NCBI GenBank assembly: GCA_965279255.1
Contig: OZ257146.1
Coordinates: 2,604,001-2,668,000 of the forward strand
DNA length: 64,000 nt
DNA from: CAMFLJ01 sp965279255
GTDB taxonomy: Bacteria > Actinomycetota > Acidimicrobiia > Acidimicrobiales > Acidimicrobilacustridaceae
Direction of reading: 5' to 3'
Translations under genes and position numbers: made by a program
The notes under the pieces: model-generated
Told to the model about the DNA's origin: nothing
Databases searched by the model: none
What the model saw: the letters and a program-made list of their open reading frames with translations, nothing else
Part shown: piece by piece, positions 1-8,573 of the stretch
Layout of the letters: each line of letters starts with the position of its first letter
How positions within the stretch are numbered: position 1 is the first letter of the stretch

Positions 1-1170
1 GTCGACCACCTCGACGCACGTGCCGGTCGGATCGTGGGCGACACCGCCGAGGGGCGTGGTGGCCCCTGGCCCCGCCGGCACGATCACGCCGCCCCTCACG
101 GCGCCGCTGTAGCGCGTGCCGTGCTCGAACCAGACCAGTCGACCCACGGACGAGGTGTCGGGCAGCGTCCCGAAGAGCACGCCCGAGGCGATGCCCGGGA
201 TCGGGCACTGCGGCAGGAGCCGGCTGAGGTGGTGAGGCGCCTCGTTGACCAGGCCCAGCTCGGTGGCGGCCTGGGCGTAGACGGGCGTGTAGCTCGGGTG
301 CGGCTTCGGCACCCACTCGGGCGTCGGCTCGGTTCCGGCCGCCGGGCCGGGCGCGCCGAAACCGGCGGGGTCGGCCGGCCGGGCGAGGGCGGCCAGGGTC
401 TGCGCGACGTAGCCGGCCACGTCGACGAGGTGGCGGAGGTCGGCGTCGTCGCTGCGGTAGCCGTTGACCGTGAGGGCGACGAGGCCGTACCCGCAGCGCA
501 GGTCGACGTAGGCATCGGGGCGGGTGGTGAGGCCGGGACCGAGGGCGCCGCCGATCGCCTCGAGGAATGCGTCGTCGTCCTTCGGCCCCCGCTTCAGCCG
601 GAAGCCCGGAAGGCCCTGGCCGTCGAGCTTCTTGCCGCCGAACACCGCCTCGCCCGAGCGGCGGACGGTGAACTCCGGCAGCTGGTTCACCTCGGGCACC
701 CGCACGTGGACCGCCGTGGTCGGGAGCCACACCGAGTTCCCGACGAAGGGCGCGTTCTCGGGGTCGCCGTCACCGAGGTTCAGCATGTCCCGCGCCGAAC
801 GGCGGGTGGTGATGCGCACGTCGTAGAAGGTGCCTCCCGCGCGGATCGACCCCTCGGCCGTCTCCAGCTCGAGCAGCTCGTGGCTCACCTGGCCGAAGCG
901 GCCGACGGGCAGCGCCCCCCTGCACACGTTGAACGTGTAGTCGGGCCACCGCGGCTGGGCCGAGATGAAGCGGGCCGACAGGGATCGGTCGCGGTACTCG
1001 AGCCCGTTCGCCGTGGCGAAGGCCTGCAACGACACCGCCGGGTGGCCACGGCGCGCGTCGGCGACATCGGACGGATCGAACGCCGCGTGCCCGAACCAGG
1101 CCGAGTCGCCCGCGACGGGCGCCCCTTGCGTCGGGGCCGGGTCGTCGTCACGCCGGTCGAACAGACCCAT
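1..1170 (-). CDS. Hypothetical protein, C-terminus beyond window edge
   Basis: The minus-strand frame is open from an ATG at 1170 to base 1, giving at least 390 residues with no stop, so the true C-terminus lies outside. The N-terminus reads MGLFDRRDDDPAP and no signal peptide or membrane segment is visible. The body alternates charged and hydrophobic stretches of a soluble globular protein; the part near the edge is proline- and glycine-rich. It starts 17 bases after the cdsA stop in the same direction, so it is probably the last or next gene of the frr-cdsA transcript. I do not recognise the family. Support for coding is the long open frame with normal amino-acid use and the tight spacing to cdsA. 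Confidence 0.75.
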   Translation of the reverse strand, partial: MGLFDRRDDDPAPTQGAPVAGDSAWFGHAAFDPSDVADARRGHPAVSLQAFATANGLEYRDRSLSARFISAQPRWPDYTFNVCRGALPVGRFGQVSHELLELETAEGSIRAGGTFYDVRITTRRSARDMLNLGDGDPENAPFVGNSVWLPTTAVHVRVPEVNQLPEFTVRRSGEAVFGGKKLDGQGLPGFRLKRGPKDDDAFLEAIGGALGPGLTTRPDAYVDLRCGYGLVALTVNGYRSDDADLRHLVDVAGYVAQTLAALARPADPAGFGAPGPAAGTEPTPEWVPKPHPSYTPVYAQAATELGLVNEAPHHLSRLLPQCPIPGIASGVLFGTLPDTSSVGRLVWFEHGTRYSGAVRGGVIVPAGPGATTPLGGVAHDPTGTCVEVVD

Positions 1171-1187
1171 CTGCTGTGCCCCAGGGG

Positions 1188-3146
1188 TCAGCCGGCGAGG
1201 CCGAGGACCCGCACGACGTAGTAGGCGACCGGCAGGACGAAGAGCATCCCGTCGAAGCGGTCGAGGATGCCGCCGTGCTGGGGCAGGATCGACCCCATGT
1301 CCTTGAGGCCGAGGTCGCGCTTCACGAGCGACTCGGCCAGGTCGCCGAGCGGGGCGATGAGGGCGCAGAACAGGCCGAAGACCAGCGCCTGACCGGCGCT
1401 GAAGGGCCCGACGTTGAGGAGCACGGCGACGATGAACACGCCGACGAGCGCCGACAGGATGCCGCCGACGAGCCCCTCGACCGTCTTGTTCGGGGAGATC
1501 GTGCTGAGCGGCGTGCGACCCATCGAGCGACCGATGAAGAAGGCCCCGGCGTCGTGGGCGACCGCCGCCACGATGGCGACGATGAGGATGCTGACGCCCT
1601 GGCCGGTGGGGATGTCGAGGATGAGCGCGGCGAAGGCACCGAGCACGCCGACCCACACGACACCGACCATGGTGATGCCGAGGTTGGCGGTGGGCCGCAC
1701 CTTGCCCCCCACCCCGAGCAGGTACCAGAGCACCCCCACCACGAAGGTGAGGAAGATGATCAGCGGGAAGGCGGCTTCGCCCTTCCAGTAGGCGGCCAGC
1801 GGCAGTGCGGCCACCGCGGTGAGTCCGAGCAGCGTGGCCGGGCGGAACCCGCCACGGAGCACGGCGCCGTAGAACTCGAAGCCGGCGAGCACGACCACGA
1901 TCTCGACCAGCACCATGGCCGGGGCCGGACCGGCCTTGAACACCAGCAGGGCGATCACGGCGAGGGCGATGCCCACGGCCGCGGCCTGGGGCACGTTGCG
2001 ACCACTGCCGCCACCCTCGGCGGGCGGCTCGGGCGGGGTGGGCTGGCGCCGACGGCGAGGGGCCGCGGGATCCTGGTCGGGCGGCGGAGGCGGGGCGCCA
2101 CCGAGGGCCGAACGGGCCGAGCGGCTCACGGGCTCGGCGGGGGCCGACGGGGCGGCCGAGGAGGGCGGGACCGGACCGACGGGACCGGTGGCCGCCGGCC
2201 CGGAGCCGGTGGCCAGTGGGTCGGCGACGATGGCCGCCAGCGGGTCGACCGCAGGGGCCGGGGCGGCCTTGGCCCGCGACGTGCGACGACGCACTCCGCG
2301 GCGGCTGCGCTGGCTGGGGTCGAGCTCGACGTCGTCGAAGTTCAGGTAGGCGTCGTCGGCGACCCGCTCGGTGGTGTCGAGGGCGCCGAGGCGCTCGGCG
2401 ACCGGCTCGTCCTCCTCCGGCGCGGCCAGGTCGGCCATGAGGTCGCCGTGCTCGGACGTGTCGTGCTCGCCGCGCCACCGGGGCCCGGTGCTGGCGTAGG
2501 AGTTCCAGCGCTCCTCGTCGTCGGGGTCGATCTCGGCGTCGCCGATGACGACCTTCGGGACCTCGCCGGTGGGGGGCTCGGTCCAGTGCGGGAGCTGGTG
2601 CTCACCGGTGGAGGGGCCCAGGTCGAGCACGGGCGGGGCCGGCGGGGCGGGGCGCTCGTCGGCGGCGTCGGCCGAGGCGGCCGCCGCGGGCGGGGCGGGA
2701 CGCTGATCATCGCCCGTCGCGTCGCCGGCCTCGGCGTCGTCGGACGGCACGACCGCGGAGAACCGGATGGCCGGGGTCTCGTCGGGACGGGGCGCCGACG
2801 GTTCGGCCGGAGCCTCCTCCTCGCCGAGCGAGACCGGCGTGGCCTCGGGGCGGGGGCGGTCGGGCACCGAGCCCTCGGCCCGGGGGGCCTCGACCGGCGC
2901 CGGACGAGGCCGCTCGATGGCCGACGGGTCGGCGCTGTCGGGCAGCGGGAAGCGGATGGCCGGACGGGCGTCGGCCGGCGGGGCCGGTGGACGGTCCTTG
3001 AAGCCGGGCTCGTCGGGAGAGCGGCGGCGCACGACCTCTCCGCGCTCGGCCACCTCCTCGAGCTCCTCGGCGGCGATGATCCGCACGCCTTCGGCGGGCT
3101 CGCCGCCGCCCTGGCTGGGATCGCGAGAGAGCTTGTCGGGGGCCAT
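1188..3146 (-). CDS. cdsA: Phosphatidate cytidylyltransferase with long acidic N-terminal extension
   Basis: CDP-diacylglycerol synthase: makes CDP-diacylglycerol from phosphatidate and CTP at the inner membrane, the branch point to all phospholipids. The C-terminal ~275 of 652 residues form a multi-helix membrane domain and end in the full CdsA signature (residues 606-632, SLVKRDLGLKDMGS then LPQHGGILDRFD). The first ~370 residues are predicted disordered from composition: rich in Pro, Ala, Asp, Glu and Arg, with no domain I recognise. Ordinary CdsA is about 260-300 residues, so this is a clear extension. The ATG at 3146 overlaps the frr TGA by one base (TGATG), which fixes the start and implies translational coupling. 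A start nearer the membrane domain cannot be excluded, but the extension is open in frame and coupled. Confidence 0.95.
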   Translation of the reverse strand: MAPDKLSRDPSQGGGEPAEGVRIIAAEELEEVAERGEVVRRRSPDEPGFKDRPPAPPADARPAIRFPLPDSADPSAIERPRPAPVEAPRAEGSVPDRPRPEATPVSLGEEEAPAEPSAPRPDETPAIRFSAVVPSDDAEAGDATGDDQRPAPPAAAASADAADERPAPPAPPVLDLGPSTGEHQLPHWTEPPTGEVPKVVIGDAEIDPDDEERWNSYASTGPRWRGEHDTSEHGDLMADLAAPEEDEPVAERLGALDTTERVADDAYLNFDDVELDPSQRSRRGVRRRTSRAKAAPAPAVDPLAAIVADPLATGSGPAATGPVGPVPPSSAAPSAPAEPVSRSARSALGGAPPPPPDQDPAAPRRRRQPTPPEPPAEGGGSGRNVPQAAAVGIALAVIALLVFKAGPAPAMVLVEIVVVLAGFEFYGAVLRGGFRPATLLGLTAVAALPLAAYWKGEAAFPLIIFLTFVVGVLWYLLGVGGKVRPTANLGITMVGVVWVGVLGAFAALILDIPTGQGVSILIVAIVAAVAHDAGAFFIGRSMGRTPLSTISPNKTVEGLVGGILSALVGVFIVAVLLNVGPFSAGQALVFGLFCALIAPLGDLAESLVKRDLGLKDMGSILPQHGGILDRFDGMLFVLPVAYYVVRVLGLAG

Positions 3147-3715
3147 CAGTCCTCCAGGAGCTCGGTTTCCTTGGCGGCGAGGGCGACGTCGATCTGCGCC
3201 TCGTGGGCATGGATGAGCTTGTCGAGCTCCTTCTCCGCCCGTTCCAGCTCGTCCTTGGAGAGCTCGCCGTCCTTCTCGAGCTTGTCGAGCTCGTGGCGGG
3301 TGGCCCGGCGCTGGTTGCGCAGGGCGATCTTGCCCTCCTCGGCCATGTTCTTGACGACCTTCACCAGCTCCTTGCGCCGCTCCTGGGTGAGGGGCGGGAA
3401 GGTGAGGCGGATCGAGATGCCGTCGTTGCTCGGGTTCAGGCCCAGGTCGGACTGCTGGAGCGCCCGCTCGATGGCACCGATCGCCGACTTGTCGTAGGGC
3501 GTGATCAGGAGCTGGCGGGCCTCGGGGATCTGGAAGCCGGCGAGCTGCTGGAGAGGGGTCTCGGCGCCGTAGTAGTCGACCGGGATCTTCTCGACGAGGG
3601 CGGGAGCGGCCCGACCCGTGCGGATCGACGAGAAGTCGGCCCGCGCGTGGTGGACGGCCTTCTCCATCAAGTCGTCGGTGTCCGCGAGGAGCAGTTGGGC
3701 CATCTCGCTCGTCAT
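3146..3715 (-). CDS. frr: Ribosome recycling factor
   Basis: Splits the post-termination ribosome together with EF-G so that subunits can be reused. The 189-residue product matches the usual ~185 and carries the typical pattern: N-terminal helix, then DFSSIRTGRAAPALVEKI, YYGAETPLQQLA, ITPYDKSAIGAIERALQQSDLGLNPS and a charged three-helix C-terminal half with RRATRHELDKLEKDG. ATG at 3715 has AGGAGAG a few bases upstream. It lies between pyrH and cdsA in the standard tsf-pyrH-frr-cdsA order. About 170 bases containing two hairpins separate it from pyrH, so frr-cdsA may have its own promoter as well as readthrough. Confidence 0.98.
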   Translation of the reverse strand: MTSEMAQLLLADTDDLMEKAVHHARADFSSIRTGRAAPALVEKIPVDYYGAETPLQQLAGFQIPEARQLLITPYDKSAIGAIERALQQSDLGLNPSNDGISIRLTFPPLTQERRKELVKVVKNMAEEGKIALRNQRRATRHELDKLEKDGELSKDELERAEKELDKLIHAHEAQIDVALAAKETELLED

Positions 3716-3804
3716 CCAGCACTCTCCTGAGGTCGGTTCACGTGTGCCGCCGCATGCGGTGCCGGCTGCGACGAGGCGCGCCGGGACTGCAACGCTGGCG
3801 GGAC

Positions 3805-3874
3805 GCGGTTCGGGGTGGGCCGAACCGCTGGGATCACTGCGACGCTAGCCCGTCCGCACGCGGGAGGCTCCCGC
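3805..3874 (-). terminator. Two hairpins after pyrH, candidate terminator/attenuator
   Basis: Reading downstream of the pyrH stop on the minus strand there is a perfect 7-base arm palindrome with one central base (3860-3874, GCGGGAG/CTCCCGC), then a 9-base perfect stem with a 6-base loop (3805-3813 with 3820-3828, GCGGTTCGG/CCGAACCGC). No T-run follows, as is common in GC-rich actinobacteria. They sit in the 167-base gap between pyrH and frr. Confidence 0.5.
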
Positions 3875-3882
3875 GGTGGGGC

Positions 3883-4611
3883 TCAGTGGACGAGGGTCCC
3901 GACCGACCCGCCCTCGATCAGCGAGCGGACGTTGCCGTCGCCGGTGAGGTCGAACATCACGATCGGCAGGTCGTTGTCCATGCACAGCGTGATGGCGGTG
4001 GAGTCCATGGCCCGCAGGCCCTGGTTCAGCACGTCGAGGTAGGTCACCTCGTCGAGCTTGGTGGCCTCCGGGTTGGTGCGGGGATCGTCGGTGTAGATGC
4101 CGTCGGTGCCCGAGTGGGTGCCCTTCAGGAGCACCTGGGCCTCGATCTCGACCGCCCGCAGCGCCGCGGTGGTGTCGGTGGTGAAGAAGGGGTTGCCGGT
4201 GCCACCGGCGAAGATGACCACGCGGCCCTTCTCGAGGTGCCGGATCGCCCGGCGCCGGATGTAGGGCTCGGCGACCTGGGCCATCTGGATGGCCGACATC
4301 ACCCGGGTGGCCTGGCCCTGCTGCTCCAGGACGTCCTGGAGGGCGAGGGCGTTGATCACCGTGGCGAGCATGCCCATGTAGTCGGCCTGGGCACGGTCCA
4401 TGCCGGCGCCGGCGCCGGTCATGCCCCGCCAGATGTTGCCCCCGCCCACCACGATCGCGATCTCGACGCCGGTGTCGGCGCTGACCTGAACGATGTCGCG
4501 GGCGATGCCCGCCACGACGCCACCGTCGATGCCGTAGCCGGCGTCGCCGGCGAAGGCCTCACCGGACACCTTGAGGAGGACCCGCGACCAGCGGGCGGGG
4601 GACTCGGACAT
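3883..4611 (-). CDS. pyrH: UMP kinase
   Basis: Phosphorylates UMP to UDP in pyrimidine nucleotide synthesis; a hexameric amino-acid-kinase-fold enzyme found in nearly all bacteria. The 242 residues show the family motifs: LLKVSGEAFAG at the N-terminus, VVGGGNIWRG, the DYMGMLATVINALALQD helix, FAGGTGNPFFTTDTTAALRAVE, and LKGTHSGTDGIYTDDPR. The ATG at 4611 directly abuts the tsf stop codon (TAG at 4614-4612), so the two are translationally coupled. Clear orthologue with no unusual feature. Confidence 0.98.
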   Translation of the reverse strand: MSESPARWSRVLLKVSGEAFAGDAGYGIDGGVVAGIARDIVQVSADTGVEIAIVVGGGNIWRGMTGAGAGMDRAQADYMGMLATVINALALQDVLEQQGQATRVMSAIQMAQVAEPYIRRRAIRHLEKGRVVIFAGGTGNPFFTTDTTAALRAVEIEAQVLLKGTHSGTDGIYTDDPRTNPEATKLDEVTYLDVLNQGLRAMDSTAITLCMDNDLPIVMFDLTGDGNVRSLIEGGSVGTLVH

Positions 4612-5406
4612 CTAACCGCCGATGTACACCTGGGCGAAGCGCACCAGGGTGGCGTCGCCGAGGAGCTGGGTGATGGTCTGCTTGTCGTCGCGGACGAAGC
4701 CCTGCTCGAGCAGCACCTGATCCTTGTACCACGCGTTCAGGCGGCCCTCGACGATCTTGGGCCATGCCTGCTCGGGCTTGCCCTCGGCCTTGGTGATGTC
4801 GAGCAGCGCCTGGCGCTCACGCTCGACGGCGTCGGCCGGGACCTCGTCGCGGTGCAGGTACGCCGGCTTGGTGAAGGCGATGTGCACGGCGATGTCGTGG
4901 GCCAGCTCCTTGTCGCCACCGTTCAGCTCGACGAGCACGGCGTTGACGCCACGGCCGTCCTGCAGGTGGAGGTAGGAGTCGAGGAGGTTGCCGTCGGCGG
5001 CCTCGAAGCGGACGACGGTGCCCACCTCGATGTTCTCCTTCTTGTTGATCTTCAGGGTGTCGATCTCGTCGGCCAGCTCGGCGACGGCATCGGTGCCCTT
5101 GGCGACCACGATCTCGGCGAGGTCCTGGACGAGCGAGGTGAAGTCGTCGGCCTTGGCCGAGAAGTCGGTCTCGCTCTTGAGCTGGACGATGGCGCCGACC
5201 TGGCCGTCGACCACGGCGCTGACCGAGCCCTGGGCGTTCTCGCGGTCGTCGAGCTTGGCGACCTTGGCCAGGCCCTTCTCGCGCAGCCACTGCTTGGCGG
5301 CTTCCATGTCGCCGTCGTTCTCGGTGAGCGCCTTCTTGGCGTCCATCATCCCCGCGCCGGTGACCTGGCGCAGCGACTGGACGTCCTTGGCGGTGAACTC
5401 AGCCAT
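4612..5406 (-). CDS. tsf: Translation elongation factor Ts
   Basis: Guanine-nucleotide exchange factor that regenerates EF-Tu-GTP. The 264-residue product begins with the UBA-like domain containing VQSLRQVTGAGMMDAKKALTEN, followed by the EF-Tu contact motif (here SETDFSAKADDFTSLVQDLA) and a core with AVHIAFTKPAYLHRDEVP. The C-terminus has the expected LLEQGFVRDDKQTITQLL. It follows rpsB by six bases and is coupled to pyrH. Confidence 0.98.
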   Translation of the reverse strand: MAEFTAKDVQSLRQVTGAGMMDAKKALTENDGDMEAAKQWLREKGLAKVAKLDDRENAQGSVSAVVDGQVGAIVQLKSETDFSAKADDFTSLVQDLAEIVVAKGTDAVAELADEIDTLKINKKENIEVGTVVRFEAADGNLLDSYLHLQDGRGVNAVLVELNGGDKELAHDIAVHIAFTKPAYLHRDEVPADAVERERQALLDITKAEGKPEQAWPKIVEGRLNAWYKDQVLLEQGFVRDDKQTITQLLGDATLVRFAQVYIGG

Positions 5407-5412
5407 TCGGGT

Positions 5413-6417
5413 TCAGGCCTCCTCGGCGGGGGTCTCGGCGGCGATCTCGGCCTGGGTCACGGCGGAGGCGTCGTCGAGGATGTTCTGGGCGTTCTCGGGC
5501 GTGAGGCCCGGGTCGGACGGGACGTCGTCGCCGGCGACGAGGGACTCGTTCTCGACGGCCGACTGCCCGGCCTCGCGCTCGGCGGCGATGCGGGCCTCGC
5601 GCTCCTGCGCGGCCTGGGCGGCCTGACGGCGGGCCTCGGCCTGGGCGGCAGCGTGGGCGGCCTCTTCCTCGGGGGAGCGCTCGGCCACGACGGGAGCGGC
5701 GGCCGGGGCGTTGGCGCCCTTCTTGCGGGAGGCGATGTAACGGCCCTCCTCGACGGCGTCGGCGATCACGCGGGACATGAGCGTCGCCGAGCGGATGGCG
5801 TCGTCGTTGCCGGGGATGACGTACTGGATGATGTCGGGGTCGCAGTTGGTGTCGACCACCGCGACGATCGCCAGACCGAGCTTGTTGGCCTCGGTGACGG
5901 CGATGTCTTCCTTCTTGGTGTCGAGCACGAAGATGGCGTCGGGGAGGCGCTCCATGTTGCGGATGCCGCCGAGGTTGCGCTCGAGCTTCTCGAGCTCGCG
6001 GCTGATGAGGAGGGCTTCCTTCTTGGGCATGGCCTCGAACTCACCCGAGTCGCGCATGCGCTGGTATTCCTTCATCTTCGCGACGCGCTTGGAGATCGTC
6101 TGGAAGTTGGTGAGCATGCCGCCGAGCCAACGCTCGTTGACGTAGGGCATGCCGCACTTCTCGGCCATGCTCTGGACCGGGTCCTGGGCCTGCTTCTTGG
6201 TGCCGACGAACAGGATCGTGCCGCCGTCGCCCACGAGGTCGCGGACGAACGTGTAGGCGGTCTCGATGCGACCGAGCGTCTGCTGCAGGTCGATGATGTA
6301 GATGCCGTTGCGCTCACCGTGGATGAAGCGCTTCATCTTCGGGTTCCAGCGGCGGGTCTGGTGTCCGAAGTGGACGCCGGCCTCGAGCAGCTGGCGCATG
6401 GTGACGACTGGAGCCAT
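5413..6417 (-). CDS. rpsB: 30S ribosomal protein S2
   Basis: Small-subunit ribosomal protein S2. Start ATG at 6417 is set by GGAAGGAA seven bases upstream and by MRQLLEAGVHFGHQTRRWNPKM, the canonical N-terminus; the frame stays open further upstream but that part is not S2-like. Residues 1 to ~225 cover the family (FVGTKKQAQDPV, YVNERWLGGMLTNFQTI, VLDTKKEDIAVTEANKLG, VVDTNCDPD, IPGNDDAIRS). The 334-residue protein then carries a ~100-residue Ala/Glu/Arg-rich tail not needed for the fold; such tails are frequent in actinobacterial S2. The 226 bases upstream (6418-6643) hold no gene and probably the promoter and leader of the rpsB-tsf operon. Confidence 0.97.
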   Translation of the reverse strand: MAPVVTMRQLLEAGVHFGHQTRRWNPKMKRFIHGERNGIYIIDLQQTLGRIETAYTFVRDLVGDGGTILFVGTKKQAQDPVQSMAEKCGMPYVNERWLGGMLTNFQTISKRVAKMKEYQRMRDSGEFEAMPKKEALLISRELEKLERNLGGIRNMERLPDAIFVLDTKKEDIAVTEANKLGLAIVAVVDTNCDPDIIQYVIPGNDDAIRSATLMSRVIADAVEEGRYIASRKKGANAPAAAPVVAERSPEEEAAHAAAQAEARRQAAQAAQEREARIAAEREAGQSAVENESLVAGDDVPSDPGLTPENAQNILDDASAVTQAEIAAETPAEEA

Positions 6418-6643
6418 GGGTGTTCCTTCCCATCGGTTACGGGGGTGCAGCACCGGCGCGTGCAGGCGCCTCCGATGGCGGAGGCGACCGTGGGACGCAC
6501 GGCCGGATGGTGTGAGGTGCGGGACGACCTGACCCGCGGCAGGGGCCCAGCGGTGGCCGGGCCGAAGAGCGAGTCTACGGGAGGCGCCACCGAACCGGCC
6601 AGCCGACCGGGGTGGGCGGCGCCCCGGCCCGGCCGCCGACGGC

Positions 6644-8419
6644 TCAGTCGTCGAGGGCACCGAGGGGTGCCAGGGCCCGACGGGCGCCCTCGGCATCGAC
6701 GGTGCCGGCGGAGAGGTCGGCCCCGATGACCGACTCCGCCGTCCGGATCGTCTCGGCCTCGGCGAAGGACCCCATCGCCTCCGACAGCGTCTGGCAGGTG
6801 GGCCCGAGACCGGCGATGGCCAGGCGGACCTCCCGGGTGGTCTCGGGCATCTTGGTGAGGTCGCCGTGGGCGGCCAGGTAGGGGTCGGTGGTGATGAGCC
6901 GGTGGGTGTCGGCCTGGGGGTCGTCGGTGGCGGTGCCGGGCACGACCAGGTCGCCGGAGGCCCCGAGCGACGTGAAGCGCACCCCGTCGGGGATCGGCGT
7001 GTCCTGCATGTGCGCGATCAGGGACGAGGACTCCGAGAGCTGGGCCGCCGCAGGGAAGCGGTCGTCGACCCCGTCGAGGAACCCCGTGTCGCGGACCCCG
7101 GCGAGCACCCGCTGGCCAGCGTCGCTCTGGTGGAGGGCGTCGACCGCGGTGGCGAGCGGCACCCCCTGGTGGGGCGAGCCGACGGTGACCAGGTTCTCGA
7201 CCGTCGGCGGGAGGGTGCCCCGGGCCCCGGCCTCGACCACGCCGAGGCGGGCGACGATGCCGCCCTGGGAGTGGGCCAGTACGTCGATGGGCACGCCCGG
7301 CTCGGCCGCCGCCACCTGGGCGAGCAGGTCCTCGAGCCGCCGGGCGGACTGGTCGATCGACTGCTGGCTGTCCGTCTTGTCGTAGGCATGGACCGGGATG
7401 CCGTCGAGCGTCGCTGCGTCGAGGGTCGTTGGGTCGGGTCCGGGGCCGTCGAGGCCCACGAGCGCGGCCCCGCCCTGCGCTCCCCCACCCTCGGCCGGGC
7501 GGACGGGGGACGGGGCCTGACCACCCTGGTAGGAGAACCGCACGACGTCCTCCGGGTCGTAGCCCATCGCCACGGTGTCGAGCTCCCACGCCGAGTTGCC
7601 GTCGCTCGTGGTGGCGAGCCCGCTGACCACCACCACGATGCGCCGCCCGGCGGGTGGCGGCGGCTCGGTGGCGGCCAGGGTGCAGTCGCCCAGCTGGTCG
7701 AGCCAGTCCTGGAACGCCTCGGCGGCCCGCCGCACGTGGACCACCGGCCCGAGCTCCTCGAGGTAGTGGGCGACGAGCTCGAGCCAGTGACCACCGGTGG
7801 CCTCGATGTGGGCCAGCACCGCGGCCCCCCGGTCGAGGAAGGTGTCGAGCAGCGACCGCCGTTCGGCCAGGGGGTCGAGGCCGTCCTCGGCGCCGGGCAC
7901 CAGGCGCACGTGGGGCTCGATCGCCCCGGCGAACAGCGCCTCGGGGTCGAGGTAGGTGCCGTCGGGCGTGCGCACACCGACGTGCACCGGCCCACCGGCC
8001 ACACCGACCCCCTGCCCGGCCCGGACCTGCTGGCCCACGTGCACGCTGGTGCGGGCGAGGAACGAGTACGACGTTCGCAGCCCGTCGGCGTGGCGAACCG
8101 TGACGTGCAGCGTGCCCGCCACGGCCCCGGCGAACACGACCTCGCCATCGGCCGCTGCCACCACGGCCGTGCCGGGTGCCACGTCGTAGTCGACGCCCCG
8201 GTTGCCGGCCTGCCACCGCTGGGCGGGTGGGTCGAACCGGTCGACGATCGGCCCGTCGACAGGAGGCCGGTAGCGCACGACGGGAAGCCCGTCGGACGAG
8301 GACGCGACGGCGGCGGCCGGAGGGGCGGCGGAGACCACCAACAGCGCGATCGTCACCAGGAGGGTGAGGAGGGTAAGGAGGGCGAGGACGGCGGAGACGA
8401 GGGACGGACGACGGAGCAC
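6644..8419 (-). CDS. Secreted LytM-like domain fused to alpha/beta-hydrolase (lipase-like)
   Basis: A two-domain exported protein. With the GTG at 8419, preceded by GGGAGAAG at ideal spacing, it has 591 residues (the frame is open to a GTG at 8467 without a ribosome site). Residues 6-30 are a signal or anchor helix. Residues ~65-160 align with the M23/LytM beta fold (GTAVVAAADGEVVFAG, VGQQVRAGQGVGVAGGPVH), but zinc ligands are largely lost: the HxGxD histidine is Asn73, the YxH histidine is Phe120 and the first His of HxH is Val145. A helical stretch follows (~185-250), then a lipase-like domain with AHSQGG (Ser384), SPHQG, and plausible Asp490 and His518. It lies between the WhiG-type sigma gene and rpsB, where relatives have a plain M23 protein. 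Likely a non-catalytic envelope-binding LytM module delivering an esterase; substrate unknown. Confidence 0.85.
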   Translation of the reverse strand: MLRRPSLVSAVLALLTLLTLLVTIALLVVSAAPPAAAVASSSDGLPVVRYRPPVDGPIVDRFDPPAQRWQAGNRGVDYDVAPGTAVVAAADGEVVFAGAVAGTLHVTVRHADGLRTSYSFLARTSVHVGQQVRAGQGVGVAGGPVHVGVRTPDGTYLDPEALFAGAIEPHVRLVPGAEDGLDPLAERRSLLDTFLDRGAAVLAHIEATGGHWLELVAHYLEELGPVVHVRRAAEAFQDWLDQLGDCTLAATEPPPPAGRRIVVVVSGLATTSDGNSAWELDTVAMGYDPEDVVRFSYQGGQAPSPVRPAEGGGAQGGAALVGLDGPGPDPTTLDAATLDGIPVHAYDKTDSQQSIDQSARRLEDLLAQVAAAEPGVPIDVLAHSQGGIVARLGVVEAGARGTLPPTVENLVTVGSPHQGVPLATAVDALHQSDAGQRVLAGVRDTGFLDGVDDRFPAAAQLSESSSLIAHMQDTPIPDGVRFTSLGASGDLVVPGTATDDPQADTHRLITTDPYLAAHGDLTKMPETTREVRLAIAGLGPTCQTLSEAMGSFAEAETIRTAESVIGADLSAGTVDAEGARRALAPLGALDD

Positions 8420-8573
8420 GGAGCTTCTCCCGGGCGCGGCAGCGACAGGGGGAAGGAAGGGCTGCACCGGGCGCGGCGGGCGCGCCGAACGAGGAGCCGA
8501 GGCCCACGAGGCCCGAGGGGGTGGGGCCCGTCAGGCCCGATGGCGGGGCCGGGGCCCCGGAACCGCGAGCGGC

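Noticed and set aside
34..1221. 395-residue plus-strand open frame at the left edge
   Set aside because: The minus strand has an uninterrupted frame with normal protein composition and operon spacing to cdsA.
1176..3497. 773-residue plus-strand open frame opposite cdsA
   Set aside because: His/Asp/Gly/Arg-rich composition without domains; it is the antisense of cdsA and arises from high GC.
3742..6729. 995-residue plus-strand open frame across pyrH, tsf and rpsB
   Set aside because: It spans three certain minus-strand genes; composition (VDDLG-type repeats) is typical antisense shadow.
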